From an uncultured Bacteroidota bacterium (GTDB taxonomy: Bacteria; Bacteroidota; Bacteroidia; Chitinophagales; Chitinophagaceae), in NCBI GenBank assembly GCA_903831575.1, contig CAIKYB010000002.1, positions 1 to 64,000 on the forward strand: a stretch of DNA of 64,000 nt. The letters run 5' to 3'. Positions within the stretch are counted from its first letter, which is position 1, and each line of letters begins with the position of its first letter. The notes under the pieces were generated by a model. That model was not told where the DNA came from and did no database searches. It worked only from the letters and a program-made list of their open reading frames with translations. Both the position numbers and the translations under genes were made by a program. Below, piece after piece: positions 18,067-26,555 of the stretch.

Positions 18067-18100
18067 TTGAAATGGTCATTTCAACATGCTTTCATTTCAA
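18067..18100. promoter_or_regulatory. Palindromic operator candidate with a third half-site
   Basis: TTGAAATG (18067-18074) and CATTTCAA (18077-18084) form a perfect palindrome with a 2-bp spacer. A further CATTTCAA is at 18093-18100. The site lies 24-57 bp before the S41 peptidase start and just after the XRE gene, fitting repression or activation by that regulator. Confidence 0.4.
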
Positions 18101-18123
18101 TACAAAAACCGCCAGTTAATTTT

Positions 18124-19602
18124 ATGAGTGTAAATAAATTCCTTATTATTATTTGCTTTCTTTTTTTAGGTAGCAGCTGTAGTATCAAAAATTATTCACC
18201 TACAAAAAAGCTTTCAAAAGAGAATTTGCAGAACGACTTCTCACTATTGATAAAAATACTTGAAGAAAAACACCCCTCATTATATTGGTATACTTCAAAA
18301 GATAGTATGGATTTATATTTTAATCGCTATTTCAATGAAATAAAGGACAGTATGACAGATCAAGATTTCGCATGGAAAATCATTTCACCACTTTTAAACA
18401 AAATTAAATGTGGACACACAAGCGTTAGTATGACTAAAAAATATTACAAGTGGGAAAAACAACAAAAATTTAAATCGTTTCCTTACCATTTAAAAATATG
18501 GGCTGATTCGATGGCTGTTTCCAGACAGCAGTCTTTACGTGATACATTTTTTAAAAGAGGAACCATCATCAAAAGTATCAATGGTTTAAATGTTGATATG
18601 CTCAAGAATAGAGTCTTCGATTGTTTTCCACAAGATGGTAATTCTACTAATGTTAGTTACGTAAGATTGAGCTCTAATTTCCCTTATTATTTCCGGAATG
18701 TATTCGGCAACTTCAATAATTACGAAGTCAATTATATTGATAGTTCAGGAAAAAATAGTGTAGTCGTTATTCCTGAATACAATCCTGCATCCGACACTTT
18801 AAAGAAAGTATCAGCAATAAAAATAAAGCAAGTCCCTGTTTCAAAATTTCAAAAATTAGAAGAATCCCGTTCCTTCGAAATAGATAGTACAGGCGCGTTT
18901 GCCATCATGAGATTAAATACCTTTTCAAAAGGAAGATTGCGAGCTTTCTTCAGAGAATCTTTTAAACAGTTGCGCCAAAATTATATTCCTAATTTGATTC
19001 TTGACATTCGCATCAATGGTGGTGGAAGAGTAAGTACCTCAACTTTACTTACAAAATACCTCTCGAATACTTCTTTTAAAGTTGCTGATAGTGTTTATTC
19101 CAAAACGAATACGCTTTCTCCGTACACAAAATATTTTAAAAATAAATTCATTAACAATCTTCAATTTCTTTTTATTGTACGTAAACATAAGGACTCTTTA
19201 TTTCACCTCAATCGGTATGAATCTAAATATTACAACATTAAGAAGAGAAACCATTTCAATGGGAAAACTTACGTCTTAATTAATGGCCCTACCTTTTCAG
19301 CATCATGTTTGTTTGCTAACGCTATAAAAGGTCAAAAGGGAATTACATTAGTTGGAGAAGAGACTGGCGGTGGTGTATACGGAAATAATGGAATGATGAT
19401 TCCTGATCTTAAATTACCATATTCAAAACTTAGGGTTAGAATTCCACTATTTAGAATTGTACAGTTCCATCATGTAAAAGAAAAGGGTAGCGGCATTATG
19501 CCAGATATTTATGTCCCAACAAATTATGAGGCCTTAGTAAAGGGCTATGATAAAAAAATGACCTTGGTTAAACAGCTCATCTTTCAATCGGTAAAAAAAT
19601 AA
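18124..19602 (+). CDS. Lipoprotein S41-family peptidase
   Basis: This is a 492-residue C-terminal-processing-type serine peptidase. I placed the start at 18124, where MSVNKFLIIICFLFLGSSC forms a lipoprotein signal with the lipidated Cys at 19. The longer ORF from 18067 would put 19 extra residues before the signal and translate the palindrome. The middle (LLNKIKCGHTSVS, then GTIIKSINGLNV) resembles the pre-core and a degenerate PDZ. The catalytic core has LILDIRINGGGRVST and the nucleophile region GPTFSASCLFANAIKG, with the active Ser in the SAS motif. It is followed by LVGEETGGGVYGNNG. It should act in the periplasm or on the cell surface. It follows the XRE gene; substrate unknown. Confidence 0.85.
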   Translation: MSVNKFLIIICFLFLGSSCSIKNYSPTKKLSKENLQNDFSLLIKILEEKHPSLYWYTSKDSMDLYFNRYFNEIKDSMTDQDFAWKIISPLLNKIKCGHTSVSMTKKYYKWEKQQKFKSFPYHLKIWADSMAVSRQQSLRDTFFKRGTIIKSINGLNVDMLKNRVFDCFPQDGNSTNVSYVRLSSNFPYYFRNVFGNFNNYEVNYIDSSGKNSVVVIPEYNPASDTLKKVSAIKIKQVPVSKFQKLEESRSFEIDSTGAFAIMRLNTFSKGRLRAFFRESFKQLRQNYIPNLILDIRINGGGRVSTSTLLTKYLSNTSFKVADSVYSKTNTLSPYTKYFKNKFINNLQFLFIVRKHKDSLFHLNRYESKYYNIKKRNHFNGKTYVLINGPTFSASCLFANAIKGQKGITLVGEETGGGVYGNNGMMIPDLKLPYSKLRVRIPLFRIVQFHHVKEKGSGIMPDIYVPTNYEALVKGYDKKMTLVKQLIFQSVKK

Positions 19603-19611
19603 AATCCAGTT

Positions 19612-20421
19612 TTAAGAGTCTGATTTAATTTGAAAGGAATCACCATCTTTTAAAAACGGCAATTTCGTTCTGATTTCATTTAAATTTTCTTTTTCAAGTG
19701 TCATTGTAAAAATATCTTCTTCATCTGGCATATGATAAAGCACTTCACCTAAAGGATTAATGATAATACTATCTCCACTGTGGTTGATGTTTTTTCCATC
19801 CTTTCCAATCCTATTTACGCCAACAACAAAACATTGATTTTCAATTGCCCTTGCACAGAGTAAGGTTTTCCAGGCATGGTTGCGGCGTTCGGGCCAATTT
19901 GCTACATAAATCAATACATCATATTCTGGAGTGAAAGTTTCATCTTTGAATTCACTTTGTTGTCTTGCCCAAACAGGGAAGCGTAAATCATAACAAACCT
20001 GAAGATTAATTTTCCAGCCATTTACAGAAGCAATTAATCGTTTCTTCCCTGCAGTAAAATATTTATCCTCTTCACCATAAGCAAACAAATGTCTTTTGTC
20101 GTAATATCCGAAAGTTTCATTGGGCATCATCCAGATTAAGCGGTTGTAATAATGATCATTTTCTTTAATAATTATACTTCCTGTGAGAATGATGCTATTT
20201 TCTCTACTGATTCTTTTCATCCAGCCTATTGTATAGCCATCCATTGTTTCCGCTAAATTTTCTGTATTCATACTAAATCCGGTACTAAACATTTCAGGCA
20301 GGATAACTATTGAAGTTTTATTTTCAATCGATTTAATTTTGTCTTCAAACATTGCCAGATTGGAAGACTTATCTTCCCAGAATAAATTTGATTGTATGGT
20401 TGTGATGGTGAGTGTTGACAT
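19612..20421 (-). CDS. Nitrilase-superfamily omega-amidase (YafV-like)
   Basis: This 269-residue C-N hydrolase has the catalytic triad Glu43 (ILPEMFSTGF), Lys109 (YYDKRHLF) and Cys143 (QVCYDLRFPVW). The FSTGFS and CYDLRFP signatures fit the YafV/omega-amidase subfamily. These enzymes hydrolyse alpha-ketoglutaramate or alpha-keto-succinamate made by glutamine transaminases, in the cytoplasm. There is no signal peptide. The gene converges with the S41 peptidase 9 bp away and is divergent from the DUF2911 gene. Subfamily call by motif, substrate by analogy. Confidence 0.88.
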   Translation of the reverse strand: MSTLTITTIQSNLFWEDKSSNLAMFEDKIKSIENKTSIVILPEMFSTGFSMNTENLAETMDGYTIGWMKRISRENSIILTGSIIIKENDHYYNRLIWMMPNETFGYYDKRHLFAYGEEDKYFTAGKKRLIASVNGWKINLQVCYDLRFPVWARQQSEFKDETFTPEYDVLIYVANWPERRNHAWKTLLCARAIENQCFVVGVNRIGKDGKNINHSGDSIIINPLGEVLYHMPDEEDIFTMTLEKENLNEIRTKLPFLKDGDSFQIKSDS

Positions 20422-20427
20422 GTGGTA

Positions 20428-20461
20428 TTTGTTTTTTAAAAAAAACTTATCGATACTTTTG
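20428..20461 (+). promoter_or_regulatory. Promoter of the DUF2911 gene
   Basis: TTTG at 20428-20431 and TActTTTG at 20454-20461 are spaced by 22 bp. The predicted leader before ATG 20533 is about 65 nt and very A/T-rich. Confidence 0.45.
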
Positions 20462-20532
20462 TAAAAATTTAGAATTGAAAAGTACTCAACTTTTATTTAA
20501 AATTTATTAATATTTTTTAACCAAGCTATTTT

Positions 20533-21102
20533 ATGAAATCATTGTGTTTAAGTCTTATCATTGTTGTTCTCCATTCCACATTCATACAAGCACAAGATAA
20601 AATTCCTACATTAGACAAATCGCCAATGGATATGTCTTACTGTCCGGACAACTATCCGATGTTGAAAGTGCAATCAAATAATACCGAACCTTTAATTGCT
20701 AGGATCATATACAGCAGACCAAGTAAAAATGGCCGTAAAATTTTCGGCGAATTATTAGAGTATGGTAAAGTTTGGCGAGTTGGAGCCAACGAATCCACAG
20801 AAATAGAGTTTTTTAAAGATGTTTATGTAAATAAAACAAAGATTAAAAAGGGCAGATATACTTTGTACGCACTTCCTTATGAAGATAAATGGACTATGAT
20901 TATCAATAAAGAAATTGATACCTGGGGCGCATTTATTTATGATCAGAAAAAAGATGTCGTGAGAGTAGATGTTCCTGTTCAACTATTACAGGATAGCATT
21001 GAAGCATGTTCTATTTATTTTGTAAAAAACAATAATAATATCAGCATGTTTATCATGTGGGATAATATCAAAGTGGTTTTTCCCATTTCCTTAACGAAAT
21101 AG
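20533..21102 (+). CDS. Secreted DUF2911 family protein
   Basis: This 189-residue protein has a signal peptide (MKSLCLSLIIVVLHSTFIQAQ). Its body is characteristic of DUF2911: IIYSRPSKNGRKIFGELLEYGKVWRVGANE, then the FFKDVYVNKTKIKKGRYTLYA block and WGAFIYDQKKDVVRVDV. The family is common and often multi-copy in Bacteroidota, and its biochemical role is unknown. It probably resides in the periplasm. It has its own promoter and is followed by a possible terminator before asnB. Confidence 0.85.
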   Translation: MKSLCLSLIIVVLHSTFIQAQDKIPTLDKSPMDMSYCPDNYPMLKVQSNNTEPLIARIIYSRPSKNGRKIFGELLEYGKVWRVGANESTEIEFFKDVYVNKTKIKKGRYTLYALPYEDKWTMIINKEIDTWGAFIYDQKKDVVRVDVPVQLLQDSIEACSIYFVKNNNNISMFIMWDNIKVVFPISLTK

Positions 21103-21135
21103 TGGCAAATGCGTTTCCACTTGCTTAATTTTTTT
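21102..21135 (+). terminator. Possible rho-independent terminator after the DUF2911 gene
   Basis: GTGG-c-AAA pairs with TTT-CCAC around a TGCG loop (one bulged C), followed after nine bases by seven T. It overlaps the stop codon. It is a modest stem, so confidence is limited. Confidence 0.35.
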
Positions 21136-21168
21136 GGTGGAAGCATTCATTAATAGGATATTTACAAG

Positions 21169-23019
21169 ATGTGTGGTATCGCCGGAATCATTTCTTCTTA
21201 CGAATCAGATATTAATATTCCTCTGTTAAAACGGATGTCAAATACCCTTGAGCATAGAGGTCCAGATGGTGGCGGCATGTGGATTAATCCCAAAAAAACT
21301 GCAGGGCTGGCTCATCGCCGATTAGCTATTTTAGATCTTTCTTTTGAAGCAGTTCAACCTATGCATTATAGAGATCGGTATAGTATTGTTCACAATGGGG
21401 AAATTTATAATTATTTGGAGTTAAAACAAGACTTGCAAAAATTCGGATATCATTTTAAAAGTAATACCGATACAGAAGTTATTTTAGCGGCATACGATTA
21501 CTACAAAGAAAGGTGCGTACATTATTTTGACGGTATGTTTTCATTTGCCATTTGGGATGAAGCGGATCAGTGTCTTTTTGCGGCAAGAGATCGTTTTGGT
21601 GAGAAACCTTTTTATTATTATAAAGACAAAACGAGATTTATTTTTGCGAGTGAGATGAAAGCTATTTGGACCGCAGGTGTTGAGAAATCTGTTGAAGAAA
21701 AAATGGTACTCAATTATCTCACTTTAGGCATTGTACAAAACCCATCTGATAAATCTCAAACCTTTTACAATAAAATACTTTCTTTGCCACCAGCTCATTT
21801 TCTAACCTTACATAAGAACGAGCTGACGACTGAAAAATATTGGGATATCGACAAGAATTACTGTAGAACTATTTCTGAATCAGAAGCCATAGAAAAATTG
21901 GATTATTTATTATCAATATCTGTAAGCAGAAGATTGCGATGTGATGTGCCATTTGGGACCAGCTTAAGTGGAGGATTAGACAGCTCTACTCTTTTGCATT
22001 TTATTAAAAAAAACAGTGCCGTTTCCTTCGAAACATTTTCTGCAACATTTCCCGGGTTTGAAAAAGATGAAAAAATTCATATTGATAAAATGGCTAAACA
22101 TTTTCAATTGGATAATTTTAAAGTTACCCCAAATGAAATAGACTTGATTACTGATTTCGATAAGCTTATCTACCATCAAGAAGAACCTTTTACTTCTTCC
22201 AGTGTTTACGCCCAATACCGCGTTTTCAAACTAGCGAGCGAACAAAATGTGAAAGTTTTGCTGGATGGCCAAGGTGCTGATGAAGTGTTTGGTGGGTATC
22301 ATAAATATCTGCATTGGTTTTTGCAGGAAAAAATAAACAAATGGCAGTTTAAGGATTTTATACAGGAAAGGAAAAACTTTAAAAAGAATAATATTCCAGT
22401 AAAGTGGGGCATGAAAAATATTGTAGCAACTTATCTTCCACCGCACGTTTCTATTGGATTAGAGAAAAGAGCGTATAATCAAATTTTGAGCCATCCGGAT
22501 TTAAGCAATAACATGATTTCCACTATGCAAGGTAGAGAATGGGAGGGCATTCATAAACCCATTGTTACCAAATTAAATGACATTTTGTATTTTGATGTAA
22601 TGGAAATGGGGCTGGAAGAATTACTTCGATACAGCGATCGAAATGCTATGGCAAATGGGTGCGAGGTAAGATTGCCTTTTTTAAATGCCGATTTAGTAAG
22701 TTTTGTTTTTTCACTTCCATCATCATTTAAAATTAAAAACGGCTTTACAAAATCTATATTACGCAAATTGATGAATAATCGGTTGCCTCATGAAATTGTT
22801 TGGCGGAAAGATAAAATAGGATATGAGCCTCCACAAAAAAAGTGGATGGAAAGCGATATCATGAAAGACTATCTTTTTGAAGCAAAACGCAGTTTGGTTG
22901 ATCGTGATATTTTAAAACCACAAGTGTTAGAAAAAAAACCCCACCCACTTGATGCACATGATGCCAATAATTTTGATTGGAGGTATTTGTGTGTAGCGGG
23001 AATGATAAAAAAGGCTTGA
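21169..23019 (+). CDS. asnB: Asparagine synthase (glutamine-hydrolysing)
   Basis: This 616-residue enzyme transfers glutamine-derived ammonia to aspartate. The N-terminal class II glutaminase domain starts MCGIAGII, so the catalytic Cys is exposed after Met removal, with HRGPDGGG, HNGEIYNY and ARDRFGEKPF downstream. The synthetase domain has the pyrophosphate loop SLSGGLDSST, and LLDGQGADEVFGGYHKY follows. Length is normal for AsnB. Paralogs with the same fold take part in surface-polysaccharide modification. No glycan genes adjoin this copy, so the asparagine role is preferred. It is followed 76 bp later by a transsulfuration-enzyme gene with its own promoter. Confidence 0.93.
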   Translation: MCGIAGIISSYESDINIPLLKRMSNTLEHRGPDGGGMWINPKKTAGLAHRRLAILDLSFEAVQPMHYRDRYSIVHNGEIYNYLELKQDLQKFGYHFKSNTDTEVILAAYDYYKERCVHYFDGMFSFAIWDEADQCLFAARDRFGEKPFYYYKDKTRFIFASEMKAIWTAGVEKSVEEKMVLNYLTLGIVQNPSDKSQTFYNKILSLPPAHFLTLHKNELTTEKYWDIDKNYCRTISESEAIEKLDYLLSISVSRRLRCDVPFGTSLSGGLDSSTLLHFIKKNSAVSFETFSATFPGFEKDEKIHIDKMAKHFQLDNFKVTPNEIDLITDFDKLIYHQEEPFTSSSVYAQYRVFKLASEQNVKVLLDGQGADEVFGGYHKYLHWFLQEKINKWQFKDFIQERKNFKKNNIPVKWGMKNIVATYLPPHVSIGLEKRAYNQILSHPDLSNNMISTMQGREWEGIHKPIVTKLNDILYFDVMEMGLEELLRYSDRNAMANGCEVRLPFLNADLVSFVFSLPSSFKIKNGFTKSILRKLMNNRLPHEIVWRKDKIGYEPPQKKWMESDIMKDYLFEAKRSLVDRDILKPQVLEKKPHPLDAHDANNFDWRYLCVAGMIKKA

Positions 23020-23047
23020 TGTGTTCAATCTTAAAATTAATCAGTAA

Positions 23048-23079
23048 TTGAACCAAAAAATTTAATATCATTATCTTTG
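23048..23079 (+). promoter_or_regulatory. Promoter of the transsulfuration enzyme gene
   Basis: TTG at 23048-23050 and the exact -7 match TAtcTTTG at 23072-23079 have a 21-bp spacer, giving a leader of about 15 nt before ATG 23096. Confidence 0.55.
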
Positions 23080-23095
23080 AAACAAATAAAAAAAC

Positions 23096-24259
23096 ATGAG
23101 TACTTATTCTTTAGATAAAATGAAACTAGCAACAAGATTAATACATGCAGGAGCGGAGCCAGATCCGTCTACAGGTGCAATCATGACCCCAATATACCAA
23201 ACCTCAACTTATGTTCAATCGGCACCTGGTCAACATAAAGGGTATGAGTATGCGCGCTCGCAAAATCCCACAAGAGCAGCATTAGAATCAGCATTGGCGA
23301 TTATTGAAAATGGAAAATTTGGCCTTGCTTTCAGCAGCGGTGTTGCAGCTACGGATGCTGTAATCAAATTATTATCTCCAGGAGACGAAGTAATTGCTGC
23401 TAGTGATATGTATGGCGGTACTTATAGATTATTTACCAAAGTATTTGAAAAATTTGGTATCAAGTTTAAATATGTGGACACAACAAATCCTGAAAATATC
23501 ACGGCTGTTCTAACTGAAAAATCTAAATTAATTTGGATTGAAACACCCACCAATCCTTTGATGAATATCACTGATATAGAAGCGGTGTCTAAAATTTCAA
23601 AAAAAGCCGGAACAATACTGTGTGTCGACAATACCTTTGCTTCACCCTATTTACAAAACCCATTAGATTTGGGTGCAGATATTGTGATGCATTCCTCTAC
23701 TAAATATTTAGGTGGTCATAGTGATGTCATTCAGGGCGCTTTAATAATGAACGATCAATCACTTAAAGACCAGTTGTATTTTATACAAAAAAGTTGTGGT
23801 GCTGTTCCAGGTCCATTTGATTGTTTTTTAGTACTGCGTGGAATAAAAACATTGCATGTAAGAATGAAACAACATTGTGAAAACGGCATCATTGTTGCGA
23901 ATTATTTACGTAGTCATCCAAAAGTGCAGCAAGTATTCTGGTGTGGATTTTTAGATCACCCTAATTATGATATTGCTAAAAAACAAATGCGCGGATTTGG
24001 TGGTATGTTGAGCTTTACTTTAAAGGATGAAAGCATAGAAGCTGCAACCAAAGTTTTATCAAGCACACAAATATTTTCCTTAGCAGAAAGTCTTGGTGGA
24101 GTAGAATCCTTAATCAATCATCCAGCAAGTATGACGCACGCGAGTATTCCTAGAGAAGAGCGCATGAAAAACGGATTGACAGATGGCTTGATTAGATTGA
24201 GTATCGGGATAGAAGATGCTGCTGATTTAGTGGAGGATTTAAAACAAGCGATTGATTAA
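23096..24259 (+). CDS. Cystathionine gamma-synthase / transsulfuration PLP enzyme
   Basis: This 387-residue Cys/Met metabolism PLP enzyme has the Schiff-base Lys203 in MHSSTKYLGGHSDV. The N-terminus (LATRLIHAGAEPDPSTGAI), PIYQTSTYVQ, YARSQNPTR and FSSGVAATDAV are family signatures. The C-terminal segment has SLGGVESLINHPASMTH and RLSIGIED. Sequence alone does not separate cystathionine gamma-synthase from gamma-lyase or a related sulfhydrylase. The EYARSQNPTR and SLGGVESL forms occur in both synthase and lyase types. Its stop codon overlaps the start of the next gene (TAATG), so the two are translationally coupled. Confidence 0.92.
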   Translation: MSTYSLDKMKLATRLIHAGAEPDPSTGAIMTPIYQTSTYVQSAPGQHKGYEYARSQNPTRAALESALAIIENGKFGLAFSSGVAATDAVIKLLSPGDEVIAASDMYGGTYRLFTKVFEKFGIKFKYVDTTNPENITAVLTEKSKLIWIETPTNPLMNITDIEAVSKISKKAGTILCVDNTFASPYLQNPLDLGADIVMHSSTKYLGGHSDVIQGALIMNDQSLKDQLYFIQKSCGAVPGPFDCFLVLRGIKTLHVRMKQHCENGIIVANYLRSHPKVQQVFWCGFLDHPNYDIAKKQMRGFGGMLSFTLKDESIEAATKVLSSTQIFSLAESLGGVESLINHPASMTHASIPREERMKNGLTDGLIRLSIGIEDAADLVEDLKQAID

Positions 24260-25029
24260 TGCAGGAAGAGTTAAAAATATTTTTAGATAAAAAGGTTGAT
24301 GCGTATAATCAGCCTTTTTTTATTGCGTCAGATCCAATTTGTGTTCCGCATTCATTTTCAAAAAAACAAGACATAGAAATTGCAGGATTTTTTGCTTCCA
24401 TTTTTGCATGGGGTAATCGAACCACCATAATCAACAAGTCGAAGGAATTGATGCAATTAATGCACAATGCACCTCACGACTACTGCTTGCACCATACTTC
24501 AAAAGATTTAAAACAACTATTGTCATTTAAACATCGAACCTTCAACACAACAGATTTATTGTACTTTGTCGAATTTTTAAAATACCATTATAAAAGCCAT
24601 GATACATTAGAAACGGCATTTGTACAATCGATGAAAAAGAAGGATGAAAATATAGAGAATGGACTTAATGGTTTCTATGATTATTTTTTCTCTTTACCGG
24701 ATGTACCTAAAAGGACAAGAAAACATATTGCGTCCCCAAATAAAAAATCATCTTGTAAGAAGTTAAATATGTATTTGAGGTGGATGGTTCGCAATGATAA
24801 AAAAGGAGTGGACTTTGGTCTTTGGAAAAACATTAAACCTTCACAATTAATTATCCCACTTGATTTACATGTTTTCCGCGTTGCAAAAAAATTTAATCTT
24901 ATTACCAGAAATCAATCGGACTGGCTTTCTGCCATAGAGCTCACAGAAATATTGAAGCACTTAGATCAAAAAGATCCAGTCAAATATGATTTTGCTTTAT
25001 TTTCTTTAGGTGTATTGGAAAAGTTTTAA
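24259..25029 (+). CDS. TIGR02757 (DUF2400) family protein
   Basis: This 256-residue protein of the TIGR02757 family is widespread in Bacteroidota but biochemically uncharacterised. Family features are the early SDPICVPHSF, EIAGFFASIFAWGNR, RTFNTTDLLYF, KKLNMYLRWMVR and the late LDLHVFRVAKKFNL. It has some resemblance to helix-hairpin-helix DNA glycosylases (RWMVR ... DLHV), a relation that would need structural comparison. The ATG overlaps the upstream stop by one base. Downstream lies the dead 5' end of a small gene, and a decayed copy of this gene's own 3' end lies at 39.7-39.86 kb. Confidence 0.88.
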   Translation: MQEELKIFLDKKVDAYNQPFFIASDPICVPHSFSKKQDIEIAGFFASIFAWGNRTTIINKSKELMQLMHNAPHDYCLHHTSKDLKQLLSFKHRTFNTTDLLYFVEFLKYHYKSHDTLETAFVQSMKKKDENIENGLNGFYDYFFSLPDVPKRTRKHIASPNKKSSCKKLNMYLRWMVRNDKKGVDFGLWKNIKPSQLIIPLDLHVFRVAKKFNLITRNQSDWLSAIELTEILKHLDQKDPVKYDFALFSLGVLEKF

Positions 25030-25034
25030 ATGGT

Positions 25035-25094
25035 ATGATGGACTCCACAGCAAACAACAATACAACATCATTAGAAAATCTTTTGTTTTATTAA
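25035..25094 (+). pseudogene. Truncated 5' relic of the 112-residue small gene
   Basis: This 19-codon relic begins MMDSTANNNTTSLENLLFY and then stops. It matches the start of the intact gene at 39863 (MMHSTENNNEKTSLEKVF) in protein and DNA, including the bases before the ATG. It directly follows the intact TIGR02757 gene, as the intact copy follows a dead TIGR02757 tail. It marks one edge of the 25.1-39.7 kb block. Confidence 0.75.
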
Positions 25095-25109
25095 AATCAT
25101 TATTTTTCA

Positions 25110-25271
25110 AATAACGCGGCTTCAATTGAATCTTTACAGATATATAACACCACAGGGAATCTTGTAAAATCAGTATTTAACAATAAGCGTTTTGGAATGG
25201 GTAAACACGTTGAAACAATAAACGCTGCTGAACTTTCAAATGGAAAATCACAAAAAAATAATCATCAGTAG
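25110..25271 (+). pseudogene. Relic of a T9SS type A C-terminal sorting domain
   Basis: This open stretch has no usable start of its own. It reads NNAASIESLQIYNTTGNLV, then KSVFNNKRFGMGKH and INAAELSNGK. This is the characteristic end of a type A sorting domain (IYNxxGxLV ... LSxGxY), but the final strand is replaced by SQKNNHQ and a stop. It is likely the 3' remnant of a secreted protein gene lost by deletion. It overlaps the convergent 410-residue gene by seven bases. Confidence 0.6.
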
Positions 25272-26497
25272 AAAGTAGTATCCTTTGATAATAAAATTCC
25301 TTCCTGAGGTCTTCCTAAAAGAATACTTCTCTCATCAATTAACGAACTTAATTCCGGTGAATTTAAACTATCAAGAATTTGATTTTTGAGATAGAAAGAA
25401 CGTAGCGTATTATCAGGTTTATGCCATTTAATTATTTTACATGCGCAACTTGCATTCTCTATATCATTAATTACTTCTTCAATTTCTCCGCCTTTTCCAA
25501 GCTTCGTATATACTTCCCTGATACCTATTATTTTATTTTTTTTGCCAATATCAAAATTCCAGGATGTTGATATTGCGGTAAGATTAGCATTGTTGTAATT
25601 TAAGTCTAATAAAGAATGTCTGGGAGATTCAGTAACGTTGTCTTTTTTTCTTATTTTAGAAAAAATAGATACAATGCCGGGAGATTCAAACTGCATATAA
25701 CCAACGTGGTCAAAACTTGCGCCATAACGGTTAAATGTAAAGTAACCATCTTTGTATTTTATACTTACAACATTTGATACCACTTTATGGAACCTGTTGG
25801 GATCAGAAATTCTTGCTTGCGGAGATCCTGTATAACATAACCAAACACCTTCCAAACTATCAATTTCCATTTGTGTGGGTTGATAAGGAAGAATATTCAT
25901 GTCGTTTTTCACCTCCGCCCAATTTTGTTTAGCTTCCTTGTAATTTACTAAAGTCCCAAGCCATAGTAAAAGCAACGCAACTAAAACCATCTTTAATAAA
26001 CTAGCTTTTTTAGTGAATTGTTTATTTATTACAGAAAGCTGTTTTTTTAATTCAATATTTTCCTCTTCAATAATAAAAATTTCATCATTTTTTTCTTGAC
26101 CAGATTGCTCAACCAAATTGATATCTGTAGGATTAATAGCAAATCGTTTGCGTCCTATCCCAAATAAATAAATATAACAGGCATCAACAAGAAATGGACG
26201 AGGATGTGAAACGATTCCATTTAATGCATCTTTAATTTGCCCGCCTGTAATGTCATATTTTCTATATGGATATTCTTTAGGATTCGGATTCGTGTCACCT
26301 GGATAGGCGCCTGTTCCTAATTCTTCAAAGCTATTAGGGAGCTCTTTGGTAATCTCACTTAACACTATGGCAAGAGATTCGTAATTTTTTCTATTGGTAT
26401 TTTGAATGATTTCTATACCAGTTTCTGATTTATACTTCTCCACTACTTGTTTTAGCAAGTAGACGATCTCTTCTTTACCTTTTTTTATTTTTTCCAT
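25265..26497 (-). CDS. Single-span membrane protein of unknown function, 410 residues
   Basis: The N-terminal ~130 residues are soluble and contain a conserved-looking block YDITGGQIKDALNGIV, then PRPFLVDACYIYLFGIGRKRF. A short coiled coil (about 138-162) precedes one membrane span at about 167-184 (LLKMVLVALLLLWLGTLV). The remaining ~225 residues have beta-rich segments (WLCYTGSPQARI, YFTFNRYGASFDHVGYM). With no signal peptide, the likely topology is N-terminus inside and C-terminal domain in the periplasm, which would suit a transmembrane signalling or stress device. I do not recognise the family. A 9-bp inverted repeat lies 29 bp upstream of the start. It is the only minus-strand gene in the accessory block. 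Confidence 0.7.
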   Translation of the reverse strand: MEKIKKGKEEIVYLLKQVVEKYKSETGIEIIQNTNRKNYESLAIVLSEITKELPNSFEELGTGAYPGDTNPNPKEYPYRKYDITGGQIKDALNGIVSHPRPFLVDACYIYLFGIGRKRFAINPTDINLVEQSGQEKNDEIFIIEEENIELKKQLSVINKQFTKKASLLKMVLVALLLLWLGTLVNYKEAKQNWAEVKNDMNILPYQPTQMEIDSLEGVWLCYTGSPQARISDPNRFHKVVSNVVSIKYKDGYFTFNRYGASFDHVGYMQFESPGIVSIFSKIRKKDNVTESPRHSLLDLNYNNANLTAISTSWNFDIGKKNKIIGIREVYTKLGKGGEIEEVINDIENASCACKIIKWHKPDNTLRSFYLKNQILDSLNSPELSSLIDERSILLGRPQEGILLSKDTTFY

Positions 26498-26525
26498 AAA
26501 AATAAGAATATCAATGCTTTATGAC

Positions 26526-26555
26526 GTTTCGGAAACTTTTTTATTCTTCCGAAAC
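26526..26555. promoter_or_regulatory. Inverted repeat upstream of the 410-residue membrane protein
   Basis: The arms gtttcggaa and ttccgaaac form a perfect 9-bp inverted repeat with a 12-bp spacer, 29 bp upstream of the minus-strand start. It could be an operator or a leader hairpin. The rest of the 375-bp divergent interval (26498-26872) is AT-rich, with repeated tttagta motifs and no gene. Confidence 0.4.

Noticed and set aside
25110-25271. Treating the T9SS-tail stretch as a functional small gene
   Set aside because: It has no proper start codon or signal peptide and its last beta strand is destroyed, so it is a relic.
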